Assembly (NCBI RefSeq): GCF_003353065.1
Contig: NZ_CP027806.1
Location: 2,376,501-2,440,500 of the forward strand
DNA: 64,000 nt
Direction of reading: 5' to 3'
DNA from: Cyclonatronum proteinivorum
Lineage (GTDB): Bacteria > Bacteroidota > Rhodothermia > Balneolales > Cyclonatronaceae
Both the position numbers and the translations under genes were made by a program. The stretch's first letter is position 1. Every line of letters begins with the position of its first letter. Below the pieces are notes generated by a model. The model searched no databases and was not told where the DNA came from. It saw nothing but the letters and a program-made list of their open reading frames with translations. Shown piece by piece: positions 7,849 to 16,749 of this stretch.

Positions 7849-9504
7849 TCAGATATAAGATATGTGATGGAACCTGATTTTTTGCAGGGTATCCTCGCTC
7901 AGGTGATTCAAAAAGTCGTCAAGCAATGTATCGCCATACATACTGTAGTAATACGCCCAGCCAACGGTTCGCTCCTGCAACACACCTGACGGAAACAGTG
8001 CTTCTTTGACTTTAAGAATTCGTTTCTGCGCAACTTTTTCTTTTTTCTTTTTCTCCCGCATTACCTTGGCGATAAACTGTTCGGCAGCATTTTCTGCCCT
8101 TTTCAGGCTGCTGTTTAATGAGGTCTCCAGACTGCTGTCCGGTTCCGCGTAGCCTTCAAAAAATTGTCTGTAAAGTTTTTCATGTTCCGCTTTCCATTTT
8201 TCCAATGCCCTCACCGGAGACGCAAGCCCATCCTTAGATAGTGACATTAACACGACTGACTTAAGCAATTCTTCTTCACGTTTTTTATAGGATAAGAGAG
8301 GAAACGGCATGCCAGCCATCGTTTTACAGATGTTTTGCTCAACTACAGTTGTGCTGAATCGCGGCAACAAAACAGGTAAATCAAGTCCAAAACATCTAAA
8401 GAAAGTCTTGAGCTGCCCATGGTATGCAAGCTCAGCGGCACCCCCGGCATAAGCTATATTGGGTAACAGGTATTGCTGCACTACGGGTCTTAGCAATGCA
8501 TTGGGAGACAACCTTGCGAAGAAGGAATCGGGCAGGTTTTGTACTGTTTCTTCGGTAAACAACTCTGATTCATGTCTCCCGGGCAACTTCCACCCTGTTG
8601 CCGAAAACGGGATTTTGATGCGTCCCATTGCGGGATCATGATAGAATAGAAGGCTGTCTGTGACCGCGACCTGCGCTTTCCAGTTTTGAGCAAGTTTGGC
8701 TGATGTAAGTTCCAGCTCATCACGCAATACCACCGGATTCGTCAATACCTTTTCAAAAACCGGTCTGCACAACTGTTTTACTTTAGGATGATTGCTACCG
8801 GCAAGCACGAGACCAAATCTCCCGAAAACCTGCATCATCTGCGCTCCAAAAGCTTTCACCCAGGGTTTTCCGCTTTGCCAGCTGTCATGCAATTTTTCAA
8901 GAGATTCCGCATAAGCTGAGCCCTTGTTGCTTGCTTCCCCGATTTCAGAAAGTAAGCGTTCAGCTTCTTCATTGACTTTTATATCACCAGCTGCAAAAGG
9001 GAGATCACCAAGGCTTCGGAAAGAAAACTTGCGGTTTGATTGGTTTGCCTTGAAATCCGGTAGATATATATGGTTGATTTCATCGTGATCATGATCTTCA
9101 TCTGCAATCCAGAAAACAGGGACAATATTCAGATCGGCCTTTTCTTTCAGGTAACGGCTAAGCGCAATTACCGTGAGTGTTTTATAGAAACTGTAAGCCG
9201 GGCCGCCCAGGAAGCATGCTTGTTGTCCCGTTACAATAGTATAGCTGTTTGGGCTTTGAAGCGATTGAATGGATTCAATGGTAGACTTACCTGCCGTAAA
9301 ACCCTGATTATATTCAAGGAGGAACTGAACCAGATTTTCCCGGCTTACCTTACCGAACCGTTTGGCCGTAAATGATTGAAAAGAAGAATAGTCAAAAGGG
9401 TTTTCCGGGTCGTAGAAGCTTTGCAGTGCTTTCTGACCTTCAACATAATCCGTCAGGAGGGCTGAAGCGCCAAGCTCCCGGTAGCTTACAGCCTCAAACT
9501 CCAA
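7849..9504 (-). CDS. bshC: Putative cysteine ligase BshC (bacillithiol biosynthesis)
   Basis: BshC is thought to add cysteine to glucosaminyl-malate in the last step of bacillithiol synthesis. The 551 residues match the family in length and motifs: an N-terminal LTDYVEGQKALQSFY segment, the nucleotide-binding-like TIVTGQQACFLGGPAYSFYKT, VPVFWIADEDHDHDEIN, and YAGGAAELAYHGQLK, followed by a lysine-rich coiled-coil region (EKKKKEKVAQKR) and a C-terminal tail. It starts 2 bases after the stop of the bifunctional-nuclease gene, so the two are a likely operon. bshA and bshB are not in the window. Confidence 0.94.
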   Translation of the reverse strand: MEFEAVSYRELGASALLTDYVEGQKALQSFYDPENPFDYSSFQSFTAKRFGKVSRENLVQFLLEYNQGFTAGKSTIESIQSLQSPNSYTIVTGQQACFLGGPAYSFYKTLTVIALSRYLKEKADLNIVPVFWIADEDHDHDEINHIYLPDFKANQSNRKFSFRSLGDLPFAAGDIKVNEEAERLLSEIGEASNKGSAYAESLEKLHDSWQSGKPWVKAFGAQMMQVFGRFGLVLAGSNHPKVKQLCRPVFEKVLTNPVVLRDELELTSAKLAQNWKAQVAVTDSLLFYHDPAMGRIKIPFSATGWKLPGRHESELFTEETVQNLPDSFFARLSPNALLRPVVQQYLLPNIAYAGGAAELAYHGQLKTFFRCFGLDLPVLLPRFSTTVVEQNICKTMAGMPFPLLSYKKREEELLKSVVLMSLSKDGLASPVRALEKWKAEHEKLYRQFFEGYAEPDSSLETSLNSSLKRAENAAEQFIAKVMREKKKKEKVAQKRILKVKEALFPSGVLQERTVGWAYYYSMYGDTLLDDFLNHLSEDTLQKIRFHHISYI

Positions 9505-9506
9505 TA

Positions 9507-10109
9507 TTACCCCTTAATTTTTGCTATCTGATCTCTTAGCTTAGCCGCTTGCTCGTAATCTTCATTTTTGATAGCTGTTTCCAGTTTCGATTCAAGTTGT
9601 TTCAGCTGATCAGAAAAGGATTTTTCGGCACCCCCCGACTTTTTAGCGCTGGTCCCCGGTGATCCGGTTGCGTCTGCGCGTGATGTTGCTTTCAACTCAT
9701 CATCCGAATCTATGCCAGCCTCATTTAATACCTCAACCGAGGCAAAAATAGGAGCTTTGAAACGGATTCCAAGGGCTATGGCATCGCTTGGTCTGGCATC
9801 AAGCTCAACATCGCTGCCATTTGAATCGCATATAACCTTAGCGAAGAAAGTGCCGTCTTTCAAATCGCTGATGACAATACTTTTGACGAACGAATCAAAA
9901 TTTTGAATGATATCCCGAAGCAAATCGTGCGTCATGGGTCTTGGGGGCTTGATATGTTCAAGTTCAAGCGCTATGGCTTGTGCTTCGAAAGTACCTATTA
10001 TAATGGGAAGTCTCCTGCTGCCGTCCTTTTCCGAAAGGATCAGGGCATATGCGCCACCGCTGCTTGGGCTTGTTGACAGCCCAAGTATGTCCATCTGTAT
10101 TTTATCCAC
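9507..10109 (-). CDS. Bifunctional nuclease (BFN/DUF151) with C-terminal UvrB/UvrC motif
   Basis: A 200-residue two-domain protein. Residues 1 to ~135 form the BFN domain, with IIIGTFEAQAIALELE, RPMTHDLL and the DARPSDAIALGIR signature. After a Ser/Gly/Lys linker the last ~40 residues form a UVR motif (LETAIKNEDYEQAAKLRDQI), a helical hairpin known from UvrB, UvrC and ClpC/McsA. BFN proteins have reported RNase/DNase activity in plants; their bacterial role is not settled. The start is a GTG at 10109 (V/M-DKIQMDILGLS); the ATG at 10094 is an alternative. The gene is coupled to bshC. Confidence 0.9.
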   Translation of the reverse strand: MDKIQMDILGLSTSPSSGGAYALILSEKDGSRRLPIIIGTFEAQAIALELEHIKPPRPMTHDLLRDIIQNFDSFVKSIVISDLKDGTFFAKVICDSNGSDVELDARPSDAIALGIRFKAPIFASVEVLNEAGIDSDDELKATSRADATGSPGTSAKKSGGAEKSFSDQLKQLESKLETAIKNEDYEQAAKLRDQIAKIKG

Positions 10110-10401
10110 AAAAAAACTGTTTTAAGAAAATGGTCTAAGGTCTTGGCCGGAAAGCTTATCTGCCGCGCCAAATTTACTAAATTTATATAGCGACTAAAAC
10201 AGGAAGATACGCTTCATCATTCTGATAAAACAGCTTACATCCTGCGGAATATGCAACTGTGGTTTGAAATTCACGGCCCGACAGCACTTAAAATAAAAGT
10301 GCGGGAGCGTATTTAATGATTGATATTTGCGATAATGCGGTGTAAATTTCAAAATTGTAGGATTTAGTACTGAATTCAATGTGATTTCTAACCCAATCAA
10401 C

Positions 10402-10776
10402 ATGCTCGAAGCATATTTGCCGATCTTTATACTGCTTGGAATTTCATTATTTCTGGCTATTGTTTTAGCAATTCTCTCAAGAATCATCGGACCTTACCGA
10501 CCTTCCGCTACTAAGCTCAGGCCTTACGAAAGCGGAATGGATCCTGTAGGTGACGCAAAAGAACGATACTCGATCAGCTTCTACATGGTAGCAATGGAGT
10601 TTATCGTATTCGATCTCGAAATTATCTTTATCTACCCCTGGGCTGTACGCTATCAGGAGCTTGGTTTCGGAACTTTCTTTGCGGTGATGGTATTTATTAC
10701 AATACTCACATTAGGTTTAATTTATACGCTCAAAAAAGAGTCCAAAAACTTCGAAATCAGCAAATCTACCAATTAA
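10402..10776 (+). CDS. nuoA: NADH-quinone oxidoreductase subunit A
   Basis: A small membrane subunit of complex I with three predicted TM helices: residues ~5-27 (YLPIFILLGISLFLAIVLAI), ~60-80 (FYMVAMEFIVFDLEIIFIYP) and ~90-112. The loop KLRPYESGMDPVGDAKERYSISFY is the conserved quinone-cavity loop, and EFIVFDLE holds the acidic residues of TM2. Start ATG at 10402 (MLEAYLPIF) matches the usual N-terminus; an in-frame GTG at 10381 would add 7 residues. It is the first gene of a plus-strand nuoA-H operon. Confidence 0.94.
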   Translation: MLEAYLPIFILLGISLFLAIVLAILSRIIGPYRPSATKLRPYESGMDPVGDAKERYSISFYMVAMEFIVFDLEIIFIYPWAVRYQELGFGTFFAVMVFITILTLGLIYTLKKESKNFEISKSTN

Positions 10777-10787
10777 TAATTTAATCT

Positions 10788-11273
10788 ATGAGCCTGGAAA
10801 ATTCGCTAAACAATCAGGGTTACCTGACAACTTCACTTGACTTTCTAACCAACTGGGCAAGAGCCAACGCCATGTGGCCTATGCCAATGGGGCTTGCGTG
10901 CTGCGCAATTGAGATGATGGCTTTTGCCGGACCTAAATATGACGCATCGCGATTTGGTTCAGAAGTAATGCGCTTTTCTCCGCGTCAAAGTGATGTTATG
11001 ATTGTTGCCGGATGGTGTACTTACAAGATGTCGCATGCAATCCGCAGAATCTGGGATCAGATGCCGGACCCCAAGTGGTGTATTGCTATGGGTGCCTGCG
11101 CTTCTACAGGCGGTATGCATCGTTGCTACGGAGTTGTTCAGGGAGTGGATAACTTTCTGCCCGTAGATGTTTACATCTCCGGATGTCCGCCTCGTCCTGA
11201 TGCCGTCCTGAACGCATTAATGCAAATTCAGGAAAAAGTAAAAACAGAACATTCAACAGTTTACGACGGCTGA
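10788..11273 (+). CDS. nuoB: NADH-quinone oxidoreductase subunit B
   Basis: This subunit carries the terminal [4Fe-4S] cluster N2, which donates electrons to quinone. The 161 residues include the cluster ligands Cys38-Cys39 ([10 protein letters not shown]), Cys104 (MGACAST) and Cys133 (SGCPPRPDA). The tandem-cysteine geometry is standard. Between them the sequence reads VAGWCTYKM, adding Cys77 where E. coli-type subunits have a Thr-rich segment, and KWCIAMG adds Cys98. It follows nuoA by 11 bases. Confidence 0.96.
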   Translation: MSLENSLNNQGYLTTSLDFLTNWARANAMWPMPMGLACCAIEMMAFAGPKYDASRFGSEVMRFSPRQSDVMIVAGWCTYKMSHAIRRIWDQMPDPKWCIAMGACASTGGMHRCYGVVQGVDNFLPVDVYISGCPPRPDAVLNALMQIQEKVKTEHSTVYDG

Positions 11274-11317
11274 TCTTTCCCCCCTATTACTGAATAACAG
11301 CATATCATCACCTTTAT

Positions 11318-11824
11318 ATGAGAAGAAAAGAACTTATTCCGGGCATTATTGAAGATTTGAGGGAAAAATTCGGAGAAGCTATTCTCGAAACGACTGAGCA
11401 TGCAGGCGATCAGATAACACGCATTGCACTGGGCTCCATACATGATGTATGTAAGTACCTGAAAGAAAATCACCATTTTGTCTATCTCGTTGACATGATT
11501 GCCACAGACCGGTTCACCGCTGAAGACCGGTTTGAAGTAATTTATCACATGGTTAGCCTTAAAACAGGTGCGCGGCTTTTTATCAGAACCTGGGTGTCGG
11601 AAGAAAACCCTGTCGTCCCAACCGTAACGGACATTTGGCAGGGTGCCAACTGGAATGAACGCGAGGCTTGGGATATGTTTGGAATTAAATTCCACGGACA
11701 TCCGGACCTTCGCAGAATGTTTATGCCCGAAGATTTCCAATACCACCCACTGAGAAAAGAATTTCCTCTTCTTGGTATCCCGGGATCGCTATCTCTGCCT
11801 ACTACAACGCCAGACTCTGAATAA
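11318..11824 (+). CDS. nuoC: NADH-quinone oxidoreductase subunit C
   Basis: The 30-kDa hydrophilic subunit of the Q module. Its 168 residues end with the family signature NEREAWDMFGIKFHGHPDLRR followed by MPEDFQYHPLRKEFPL. The N-terminal half has the mixed alpha/beta domain with FEVIYHMVSL. It is separate from nuoD rather than fused as in E. coli; the nuoD start lies 13 bases past this stop codon. A 44-base spacer separates it from nuoB. Confidence 0.95.
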   Translation: MRRKELIPGIIEDLREKFGEAILETTEHAGDQITRIALGSIHDVCKYLKENHHFVYLVDMIATDRFTAEDRFEVIYHMVSLKTGARLFIRTWVSEENPVVPTVTDIWQGANWNEREAWDMFGIKFHGHPDLRRMFMPEDFQYHPLRKEFPLLGIPGSLSLPTTTPDSE

Positions 11825-11837
11825 ACCACGAACTGAC

Positions 11838-13127
11838 ATGGAATTAAAAAAGACCATTCTCGACAAGGCAAAACCCACTTTTTTTGAAAAGCATCAAAAT
11901 GCGCTGTACAAAAGCCTTGAAGACAAGCATACGACGGTAGAGGTTGAAGAAGATCCTTTAGGTACCCGCATGATTCTCAACATGGGGCCTCAGCATCCTG
12001 CTACGCACGGTGTCCTACGCCTCTTGCTGGAGCTTGACGGTGAGCGCATCATTCGTAATCGCCTTGATATCGGCTACCTCCACAGAGGCGTTGAGAAAAT
12101 CGCTGAGAACAAGACCTATCAGGAGTTCATGCCTTATACCGATCGCATGGACTACCTCTCCCCTTACAGCAACAATGTAGCGCTTTGCCTTGCAGTTGAA
12201 AAAATTGCGCAAATTGAAGTGCCGGAACGTGCAGAGTACATACGTATGATCGGCTGTGAGCTCGCCCGTATCTCTTCGCATCTGCTGTACCTGGGAGCCA
12301 TGGTGATGGATACCGGAGCTATTTCGTTTTTTATCTGGACTTTCCGGGAAAGAGAACGTCTATATGATATTTTTGACAACTTCGGCGGACACCGCTTCAC
12401 CATTTCACACTCCAGAATTGGTGGGGTCCATAATGATCTCACGCCGGAATGTCTTTCTATGATCCGTGAATTTGTTGACACTTTCCCAGATGAAATCAGG
12501 GACTGGAAGAAGCTGCTCAACAAAAACCGGATTTTCTACGACCGCAACCTGAATGTAGGTCGCATATCTTATGATGAAGCCCTTCAGATTGGGGTAACAG
12601 GCCCGAATATTCGTGCCGTAGGTGTACCTTATGATATTCGCAAATTTGATCCGTATCTGAAGTACGATCAAGTCGAGTTTGATGTCCCGACCCGTCTCGA
12701 AGGTGACAATCTTTCGAGATATTTCATTCGTATGGAAGAGATGAGTGAAAGCGTCCGGATCATCAGGCAATGTCTGGAAAAAATGCCAAAAGGACCTGTT
12801 CGCACCGATAATGCAAAACAGGCATATCCATCCAAAGATGAGGTTTATTATTCGATGGAAGGTATGATTCATGATTTTATGATGACAGATACCGGCATCT
12901 GCCCGCCCGAAGGCGCAGAAGCATACCATGCGATTGAAGCTCCCAAAGGCGAACTCGGCTTCTTTATTCAAAGCGACGGTACAGGTCACCCCTGGCGTTT
13001 AAAAATTAATTCACCGTCTTTCACCAACCTTCAGGGTCTTGAAAAAATGCTGGATGGCGAAATGATTGCTGACACAGTAGTAATGATTGGTGGTGTTGAC
13101 CCTGTAATGGGAGACTCGGATAAATAA
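11838..13127 (+). CDS. nuoD: NADH-quinone oxidoreductase subunit D
   Basis: The 49-kDa Q-module subunit, related to [NiFe]-hydrogenase large subunits, forms the quinone pocket with NuoB. The protein from the ATG at 11838 (MELKKTILDK) is 429 residues and carries the GPQHPATHGVLRL quinone-head-group loop with its histidine, DIGYLHRGVEK, and the C-terminal DPVMGDSDK close. The frame is open to a TTG/GTG-type start at 11772, but that would overlap nuoC and adds no conserved sequence. It is followed after 2 bases by nuoE. Confidence 0.95.
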   Translation: MELKKTILDKAKPTFFEKHQNALYKSLEDKHTTVEVEEDPLGTRMILNMGPQHPATHGVLRLLLELDGERIIRNRLDIGYLHRGVEKIAENKTYQEFMPYTDRMDYLSPYSNNVALCLAVEKIAQIEVPERAEYIRMIGCELARISSHLLYLGAMVMDTGAISFFIWTFRERERLYDIFDNFGGHRFTISHSRIGGVHNDLTPECLSMIREFVDTFPDEIRDWKKLLNKNRIFYDRNLNVGRISYDEALQIGVTGPNIRAVGVPYDIRKFDPYLKYDQVEFDVPTRLEGDNLSRYFIRMEEMSESVRIIRQCLEKMPKGPVRTDNAKQAYPSKDEVYYSMEGMIHDFMMTDTGICPPEGAEAYHAIEAPKGELGFFIQSDGTGHPWRLKINSPSFTNLQGLEKMLDGEMIADTVVMIGGVDPVMGDSDK

Positions 13128-13129
13128 TT

Positions 13130-13684
13130 ATGGAAATGACCTACGAATTCTCAAAAGAAGAACTCGCCGAAATTGAAAAAATTAAGGCGAAATACCCCGA
13201 TAAAAAGTCACCTGTAATGCCCGTCTTGTGGCTTGCTCAGGAAAAATTCGGACACGTAGAACCTGAAGTACAGCATCTTGTGGCCAAAACACTTGATTTG
13301 CCCGCAGCCCATGTGTACGGCGTGGTAAGCTTCTACACACAGTACTACGGCAAAAAGATGGGCAAGTATGTAATTGACGTATGTACGACTACTTCCTGTC
13401 AGCTTTGCGGTGGCTACGATATTCTTCACTACATTGAAGATAAGCTTGGTATTAAAGCCGGTGAAACTACAGAAGACGGCTTGTTCAGCATCCAAATGGT
13501 AGAGTGCCTCGGCGCTTGTGGCTATGCGCCTATGATGCAGATTTCAAACGGTGTTTACTGCAATCACCTGACTAAAGAAAAAGTTGATGCTATTATCGAC
13601 GGACTCCGGGAAGGCAAAATGCCCGAATTTGAGTCTATTCCAATGCCGCAACATCTCGATGAATCAACGAATAAAATAGGTTAA
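13130..13684 (+). CDS. nuoE: NADH-quinone oxidoreductase subunit E
   Basis: A 184-residue thioredoxin-like [2Fe-2S] subunit of the NADH-oxidising N module. Ligands are visible as Cys85 and Cys90 (VCTTTSC) and Cys126 and Cys130 (ECLGACGYAP). The N-terminal helical domain (YPDKKSPVMPVLWLAQEKFG) is normal. The C-terminal extension after the fold (EGKMPEFESIPMPQ) is short and unconserved. Start is ATG at 13130; Met3 is an alternative. Spacing to nuoF is 2 bases. Confidence 0.95.
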   Translation: MEMTYEFSKEELAEIEKIKAKYPDKKSPVMPVLWLAQEKFGHVEPEVQHLVAKTLDLPAAHVYGVVSFYTQYYGKKMGKYVIDVCTTTSCQLCGGYDILHYIEDKLGIKAGETTEDGLFSIQMVECLGACGYAPMMQISNGVYCNHLTKEKVDAIIDGLREGKMPEFESIPMPQHLDESTNKIG

Positions 13685-13686
13685 TC

Positions 13687-14967
13687 ATGGCCGTAGACTG
13701 GAAAAATTACAAGCCTATACTCATTCCACGTATACCAAACCTGCATAAAATTGAGGTTTACGAAAAAAACGGCGGATATGAGCAACTCAAAAAGACACTA
13801 AAAAGTCTTACACCTGAGAAAGTTGTCAATGAAGTGAAAGCTGCAAATATCCGTGGTCGTGGTGGCGCTGGATTTAATGCGGGTCTTAAATGGTCTTTTA
13901 TGCCCAAACCTGACGGAGGCCCACGCTACATTGCAGCGAATGGAGATGAGTCAGAGCCCGGCACTTTCAAAGACCGGAAAATTTTCGAGTATAATCCCCA
14001 TCTTTTTATTGAGGGCTCCATCATTGCCGGTTTTGCAATGGATATTACCGCTGTTTACGTGTACATCCGTGGTGAATATAAGAGTTGGATTGACATGATG
14101 CAGAAGGCCATTGATGATGCCTATGCGAAAGGATATCTCGGAAAAAACATTCTTGGCTCAGGTTTTGACCTTGATATGTATGTTCACTCAGGTGCAGGCG
14201 CTTATATTTGCGGCGAAGAATCATCTCTAATGGAATCTTTGGAAGGGAAGCGTGGGTATCCGCGTGTCAAACCACCCTTCCCGGCACAAAAAGGATTATG
14301 GGGACGTCCAACGACAATCAACAATATTGAAACGCTCGCCAATGTTCCGCTTGTAATCAAAAATGGCGCGGAATGGTACACATCGATTGGCGCGCCTACA
14401 CACCCGGGGCCGGTTCTTTACGGTATTTCAGGCCATGTCAACAGACCCGGTGTTTACGAATACCCGACCGGTATGCCGATCATGGATTTGATAAACGATG
14501 TTTGCGGCGGAATGAGGGGCGGTAAAAAAGTAAAAGCCGTAATTCCAGGCGGTTCATCAACCCCGCCGCTCCGCGGTGATCAGCTTGATGGTGTTTGCAT
14601 GGATGCTGACAGCCTTAGAACAGCTGGCTCCATGATGGGTACGGCTGGTATGATTATCATGGATGAAGACACCGATATGGTTGAGGTGCTGTGGAGAATC
14701 TCACACTTTTACCATCATGAATCATGCGGACAGTGCACGCCCTGCCGTGATGGTACAGGATTCCTTGAGAAAACACTCATCAAAATCCGCAACGGTGAAG
14801 GCGAGATGCGTGATCTTGATTTATTGCTTGACCTTTGTACACAAATGGAAGGCCGTACAATATGTGCCCTCGCTGACGCTGCCGCATGGCCTGTTCGCTA
14901 CACGGTAACGCGTTTCCGTGAGGATTTTGAAAAGAGAGTCAAAAATACTGTATTCGCATTAGCCTAA
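13687..14967 (+). CDS. nuoF: NADH-quinone oxidoreductase subunit F
   Basis: This subunit binds NADH, FMN and [4Fe-4S] cluster N3. The 426 residues contain the NADH site IRGRGGAGFNAGLKW, the FMN site GAGAYICGEESSLMES and RGYPRVKPPFPA, and the cluster ligands Cys347, Cys350, Cys353 (SCGQCTPCRDG) and Cys393 (TICALAD). All key residues are present. It is tightly packed between nuoE (2 bases) and nuoG (12 bases). Confidence 0.96.
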   Translation: MAVDWKNYKPILIPRIPNLHKIEVYEKNGGYEQLKKTLKSLTPEKVVNEVKAANIRGRGGAGFNAGLKWSFMPKPDGGPRYIAANGDESEPGTFKDRKIFEYNPHLFIEGSIIAGFAMDITAVYVYIRGEYKSWIDMMQKAIDDAYAKGYLGKNILGSGFDLDMYVHSGAGAYICGEESSLMESLEGKRGYPRVKPPFPAQKGLWGRPTTINNIETLANVPLVIKNGAEWYTSIGAPTHPGPVLYGISGHVNRPGVYEYPTGMPIMDLINDVCGGMRGGKKVKAVIPGGSSTPPLRGDQLDGVCMDADSLRTAGSMMGTAGMIIMDEDTDMVEVLWRISHFYHHESCGQCTPCRDGTGFLEKTLIKIRNGEGEMRDLDLLLDLCTQMEGRTICALADAAAWPVRYTVTRFREDFEKRVKNTVFALA

Positions 14968-14979
14968 TTATTTATTGCA

Positions 14980-16716
14980 ATGCCTGAAATTTTTATAGAC
15001 AACGTCAGATACGAGTTCGAAGGTAAACCCCTCGTACTTCAGTTCATGCTAGATAATGGCATGGATCACCCTTTTTTCTGCTATCATCCTTCATTATCAG
15101 TTCCGGCAAACTGCCGTCAGTGCTATGTAGAAGCTGGTACACCAGTTTGGAACCGGGAAACCAATGATTACGAGCTCGACGAAAAAGGAGAGCGGGTTAT
15201 TCGGTTTTTCCCCAAGCTTATGACAGCATGTAGTCTTGAGGCTTCAGACGGAATGGTCATCAAAACGCAGCGTACAAGTGAGCTTGTAAAGCGTGCTCAC
15301 AAAGACACCCTTGAATTTATTCTTGTAAATCACCCGCTTGACTGCCCTATTTGTGATCAGGCTGGTGAATGTCCGCTGCAGATTCAAACCTACAAATACG
15401 GGCCTGAAGGCAGTCGCTTCGAGCACAAAAAAGTTCATAAACCCAAGCGTATTAAGCTTGGCCCCCGTGTAATTCTTGATGCTGAACGCTGTATCAACTG
15501 TACACGCTGTGTTCGATTCACTGAAGAGATCAGCAAGACCCATCAGCTGACAATCATTTCCAGAGGGGATAAAAATTATCCTGCTGTTGCACCTGGTACT
15601 GAGTTTGACGATCCTTACTCGCTCAATACGGTTGATATTTGCCCGGTAGGGGCACTCACCTCGGCAGATTTCAGGTTTAAAGCGCGCGTATGGGAAATGA
15701 ATCAAACCCCCGGCGTTGATGTAACCAACGGTACGGGTTGCAATATCGACGTCTGGACCCGCGATAACCTGGTACTTCGTATCACCCCGCGTTTTAATGC
15801 CGAAGTAAACGATCACTGGATGCCCGATTTCGGACGTGAGGATATTCGCCGCATGAATGAAAACCGAATCTCCAAGCCTGAAATGACTATTGAAGGAGAT
15901 CGAATTAAGTCTTCCTGGCAGAATGCTGAATTAACGCTTTGGGAAAAGCTGAAGGCTTTTAAAGCGGAAGAAATTCTTTTTGTGGGCAGCGCATTTTCAA
16001 GCGTTGAAGACAATTTTGTACTGCAAAAACACGCCGCAAGACTTGATATTAAGAATGTTTACTTCTCCCCTTTTATCAAAGTGGGTAGCGGTGATGGTTT
16101 CCTTATTGACGATGATCAGTATCCAAATACGCAAGGCTGCCGGTTGTTGGGTCTTGAAGAACTTTCCGGTCCGGCATTAAAAGATAAGGTTACGGCTTCA
16201 TCCGTGAAGCTGATTGTAATGCTCGAAGACGACATTGTTGGAAGGGGTATCGTTTCAGCTTCTGATCTGGACGGTAAGTTTGTTGTATACATGGGATCAA
16301 ACAACAATGAAACGTCAAAGGCAGCTTCACTTGTGGTGCCGATTGCGAATTCTGTAGAGCAAAGCTGCTCTTATGTGAATGTCAAAGGTCGCATTCAGCG
16401 CACAACAGCTGCGAAAGAAACCATCTATACCAACCGCAAACTTGATCTTGAAATGTCCGTCGGGCGTTTAGATCGCTATGGCACCAAGTTTGACAACTGG
16501 GTTAGTGACCGTAACCGTATTGATTGTATTCCTGCATGGGAATTCCTTGAGCGTGTTGCTGCTCAGGATAAAGCCAATTTTGGTTACACCTCAACACGTG
16601 CTATTATGACCGAGATTGCTTCCGTAAATGAGCATTTTTCGGGGGTAGATTACAACAGGATGGATGAGGAACCGGGCATACAGCTCATTTCCGACGAAAA
16701 AGTAAAAACGGCTTAG
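14980..16716 (+). CDS. nuoG: NADH-quinone oxidoreductase subunit G (short form)
   Basis: The iron-sulfur wire subunit. Ligands for the [2Fe-2S] cluster N1b are Cys34, Cys45, Cys48 and Cys84. The His-coordinated N5 cluster is His118, Cys122, Cys125 and Cys131 (HPLDCPICDQAGEC). N4 is Cys171, Cys174, Cys177 and Cys221 (CINCTRC ... DICPVGAL). The C-terminal molybdopterin-oxidoreductase-like part (from ~230) is much reduced: 578 residues against ~900 in E. coli. No extra N7 cysteine set is evident. It is a complete reading frame with normal start and stop, so the short form is probably native to the lineage. Confidence 0.94.
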   Translation: MPEIFIDNVRYEFEGKPLVLQFMLDNGMDHPFFCYHPSLSVPANCRQCYVEAGTPVWNRETNDYELDEKGERVIRFFPKLMTACSLEASDGMVIKTQRTSELVKRAHKDTLEFILVNHPLDCPICDQAGECPLQIQTYKYGPEGSRFEHKKVHKPKRIKLGPRVILDAERCINCTRCVRFTEEISKTHQLTIISRGDKNYPAVAPGTEFDDPYSLNTVDICPVGALTSADFRFKARVWEMNQTPGVDVTNGTGCNIDVWTRDNLVLRITPRFNAEVNDHWMPDFGREDIRRMNENRISKPEMTIEGDRIKSSWQNAELTLWEKLKAFKAEEILFVGSAFSSVEDNFVLQKHAARLDIKNVYFSPFIKVGSGDGFLIDDDQYPNTQGCRLLGLEELSGPALKDKVTASSVKLIVMLEDDIVGRGIVSASDLDGKFVVYMGSNNNETSKAASLVVPIANSVEQSCSYVNVKGRIQRTTAAKETIYTNRKLDLEMSVGRLDRYGTKFDNWVSDRNRIDCIPAWEFLERVAAQDKANFGYTSTRAIMTEIASVNEHFSGVDYNRMDEEPGIQLISDEKVKTA

Positions 16717-16749
16717 TAACTTCAATACTAATAAACGAATACCTTATTA

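Noticed and set aside
10194-10487. Minus-strand frame of 97 codons overlapping the nuoA start
   Set aside because: It overlaps nuoA on the opposite strand, has no domain or signal, and its codons do not look selected.
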